Below, in pieces: positions 24,669 to 26,378 of a stretch of 26,378 nt of DNA. Origin of the DNA: an uncultured Brachyspira sp. (GTDB lineage Bacteria; Spirochaetota; Brachyspiria; Brachyspirales; Brachyspiraceae); the NCBI RefSeq assembly GCF_934747485.1, contig NZ_CAKVGN010000043.1, positions 1 through 26,378 of the forward strand, written 5' to 3'. The translations under genes and the position numbers were made by a program. The notes below the pieces were generated by a model. It had not been told where the DNA came from. It made no database searches and saw nothing but the letters and a program-made list of their open reading frames with translations. How positions within the stretch are numbered: the stretch's first letter is position 1; the number at the start of each line of letters is the position of its first letter.

Positions 24669-25406
24669 TTATTTACTTTCAAAATATTTTTCTATAAGCA
24701 TATCATAAGTGCCGTTCTCTTTTATAGTATTTAAAGCATCATTAACTTTTTTAAGTAATTCTGTATCTTCTTTTCTCATAGCAATGGCATATTCTTCATT
24801 TTTAGAATCTGTAATAACTAATTTTAAATCATCATTTTGATTGAAATATTGTTTAGCAGGTTCATAATCTAAAACTACAGCGTCTACTTTTTTACTTTTT
24901 AATGCTATTATAGCCTCTGATGTAGCACCATATTTCTGAGCATTTACATTAGACATCTCACTTACAATTAAATCCCCTGTAAAACCTAATACAACACCAA
25001 CATTTTTGCCTTGTAAACTATCAAATCCAATAATATCTTTATTATCACTATGAACTAATATAGATTGTTGAGTGTTATAATAAGGGTCTGTGAAATTAAC
25101 AAACTTTTTTCTCTCTTCATCTGCAGTCATACCGGCAATAATTATATCTATTTTTTTAGATTGTAAAGCAGGAAGTAAACCGTCAAAAGCCATGTCTACA
25201 ACTTCAATATCTTGTTTCATAATTTTAGCTATCTCATTAATTAAATCTATATCAAAACCAACAATATTTTCTCCGTCTCTATATTCAAAAGGTTCAAATT
25301 CTGCATTAGTTCCAACATAAAGTTTGTTTTCTTTTTGAGAGCAGCTCATAAAAGCTAATAAAGATATTAAAAGTAATGATGTAATAATTATTATTTTTTT
25401 AAACAT
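24669..25406 (-). CDS. Amino-acid-binding lipoprotein 3 (SBP_bac_3 family), first gene of the operon
   Basis: This 245-residue protein has lipobox FMSC with Cys 22. It is the most diverged of the three paralogues: its pocket reads FEPFEY instead of YPPFEY, with R99 in DEERKKFVNF and Asp in DAVVLDYEP. It is first in the operon and has a clear AGGAG before the ATG. The order binding proteins (three), permease, ATPase means one transporter can be loaded by three receptors with possibly different ligands. Upstream, the spacer up to 25636 is AT-rich, apart from one small hairpin. Confidence 0.93.
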   Translation of the reverse strand: MFKKIIIITSLLLISLLAFMSCSQKENKLYVGTNAEFEPFEYRDGENIVGFDIDLINEIAKIMKQDIEVVDMAFDGLLPALQSKKIDIIIAGMTADEERKKFVNFTDPYYNTQQSILVHSDNKDIIGFDSLQGKNVGVVLGFTGDLIVSEMSNVNAQKYGATSEAIIALKSKKVDAVVLDYEPAKQYFNQNDDLKLVITDSKNEEYAIAMRKEDTELLKKVNDALNTIKENGTYDMLIEKYFESK

Positions 25407-25512
25407 TTTTTATCTCCTAAAATTTTTTTATGTGTATAAAGTACATGATATTAATATAGTTATTGTTATTATTAATAAAATGTGTTTTTATTGATTAAAA
25501 TAAAAGATATGC

Positions 25513-25533
25513 AATTAGGCTTAACGCCTGATT
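25513..25533. terminator. Small hairpin between the secreted-protein gene and the ABC operon
   Basis: AATTAGGC (25513-25520) pairs with GCCTGATT (25526-25533) over eight bases, one of them a wobble, with a TTAAC loop. It lies about 100 bases after the stop of the upstream minus-strand gene and is followed by a mixed T-rich run, so it may be a weak terminator. Confidence 0.4.
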
Positions 25534-25636
25534 AATACTTGAAAAAAAGAGAGTATTTTTACTTTGGAAAAACAGTTACTCATAAATCAACTCCGCAATT
25601 GTTCTTAATTATAATACAGCAAATAAAAAAGTCAAG

Positions 25637-26176
25637 TTATTTTAAAATACGGGTTTTATATTTATCAAACAGAGTATTAGAAAAATCGGTGTATTCTATT
25701 GCCTCTTTAATGCCTTTTAAATCTACATTATATATATTTTTTGATTGTCTATACGGCTTTATTGTCATAGTGTTATGATTAATTAAATCTTTAAAAAAGT
25801 TAATCATCTCTTCTTCCTGAACTATGCCAAATGACGGAGAAACAGTATAGAGTATATCAAAATTATTCTTTTCTGAACGAACTATTGGCTCTATTTCTGT
25901 TGTTTGTTTATTGTCAAAATTATATAATATTATGGCATCATCATTATTAATCTTATCTTTATACCAAGTAATTGTGATGTTTAATTGCTCTTTTCTTGAA
26001 GCTATATAAACTTCTAATTTATCATCAAGGTTTAAAGACATTGTAACAGTTTTTTTATCTGTGCCGTCATATACAATAGTTTTTACTTTCCAATTATCAT
26101 ATTGCTTTGATGTAGCGATAGGGTATAGATTTAAAGTAAATAAAAATAATATAATTAATGTAATATTCTTTGTCAT
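25637..26176 (-). CDS. Secreted protein of unknown function
   Basis: This 179-residue protein has a signal peptide (about 1-22, hydrophobic core ITLIILFLFTLNLY) and no lipobox Cys, so it is probably periplasmic and soluble. The rest is predicted beta-rich: alternating strands such as KVKTIVYDG, KTVTMSLNL, LEVYIAS and LNITITWY. The C-terminal part (FKDLINHNTMTIKPYR, later YNVDLKGIKEAIEY) loosely recalls the layout of IalB-like invasion-associated proteins, where a short helix and a final L-G-F-A-like helix end the domain. This resemblance is weak, and I would not name it. The ribosome binding site before the ATG is weak. It stands alone. Confidence 0.75.
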   Translation of the reverse strand: MTKNITLIILFLFTLNLYPIATSKQYDNWKVKTIVYDGTDKKTVTMSLNLDDKLEVYIASRKEQLNITITWYKDKINNDDAIILYNFDNKQTTEIEPIVRSEKNNFDILYTVSPSFGIVQEEEMINFFKDLINHNTMTIKPYRQSKNIYNVDLKGIKEAIEYTDFSNTLFDKYKTRILK

Positions 26177-26378
26177 AATTTTTTATCCCACAAACTTAAA
26201 TATACTATAATATACGAAATAAATGAAAAATAGTTTAACATATTATTTTATTATGATAGCTAATAATATATTTAATAAATTTGCAACACTATTTTTATAT
26301 TTTTTTTGTTTAGGAGCCATAGATATTGCACGTTTTTTAGTTAAAATAAAGTAGGTATTCCTTATAATATAAATAGCT

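Noticed and set aside
25539..25778. Plus-strand frame of 79 residues
   Set aside because: Its second half is antisense to the conserved end of the secreted-protein gene, it starts at TTG without a ribosome binding site, and it has no recognisable content.
26253..26354. 33-codon hydrophobic plus-strand frame at the window end
   Set aside because: It has no Shine-Dalgarno sequence, and short hydrophobic frames are common in AT-rich spacers. It could be a real small protein but cannot be supported here.

Overview
This window looks like chromosomal DNA from a Brachyspira-type intestinal spirochaete. The evidence is a strongly AT-rich sequence, AT-biased codon use, many lipoproteins with short lax lipoboxes, and the gene families present. 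Genus is inferred from general resemblance, not from a search. There are no rRNA genes, insertion sequences, CRISPR arrays or phage structural genes.

Layout. 1-2158: a small membrane zinc-ribbon protein, a tRNA-Leu(UAG) on the minus strand, and a BrkB/YihY membrane protein with an unusual extracytoplasmic insertion. 2288-3837 (minus): a translationally coupled pair, an OLD/RecF-like AAA ATPase followed by a small protein with a PD-(D/E)XK-like motif; it resembles a two-gene defence module. 4151-8757 (minus): an APC amino-acid permease and a LacZ-type beta-galactosidase in one operon. 9048-10760: an NfeD-family membrane serine protease, then a tiny protein carrying only the terminal motif of SprA-like proteins. 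11049-12644: an orphan oligopeptide-binding lipoprotein, with a second paralogue in inverted orientation at 16016-17623.

Between these paralogues lie a repeat-rich non-coding stretch (12665-13242), a pheA-aroK aromatic-amino-acid operon with a palindrome overlapping its -35 box, and an Abi_2/AbiF-type HEPN gene. The abi gene is preceded by its own promoter and a compact structured RNA (hairpin, U-run, possible pseudoknot). This is the most interesting system in the window: it matches the arrangement expected of an RNA-controlled HEPN toxin/abortive-infection locus.

17663-19089 is a zone of decay: a small operon whose first gene has an in-frame UGA and whose third gene is cut off, abutting a truncated PotD-like gene that has lost its C-terminus and probably its ATG. 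19487-21640 is a U32-family (RlhA-like) protein starting at TTG. 21701-25406 (minus) is a polar amino-acid ABC transporter operon with three tandem paralogous binding lipoproteins, one permease and one ATPase. The last clear gene (25637-26176, minus) is an unassigned secreted protein.

The theme of the chromosomal backbone is peptide and amino-acid uptake, plus sugar hydrolysis and aromatic-amino-acid synthesis. Two probable defence loci (2288-3837 and 15015-16010) are embedded in it.
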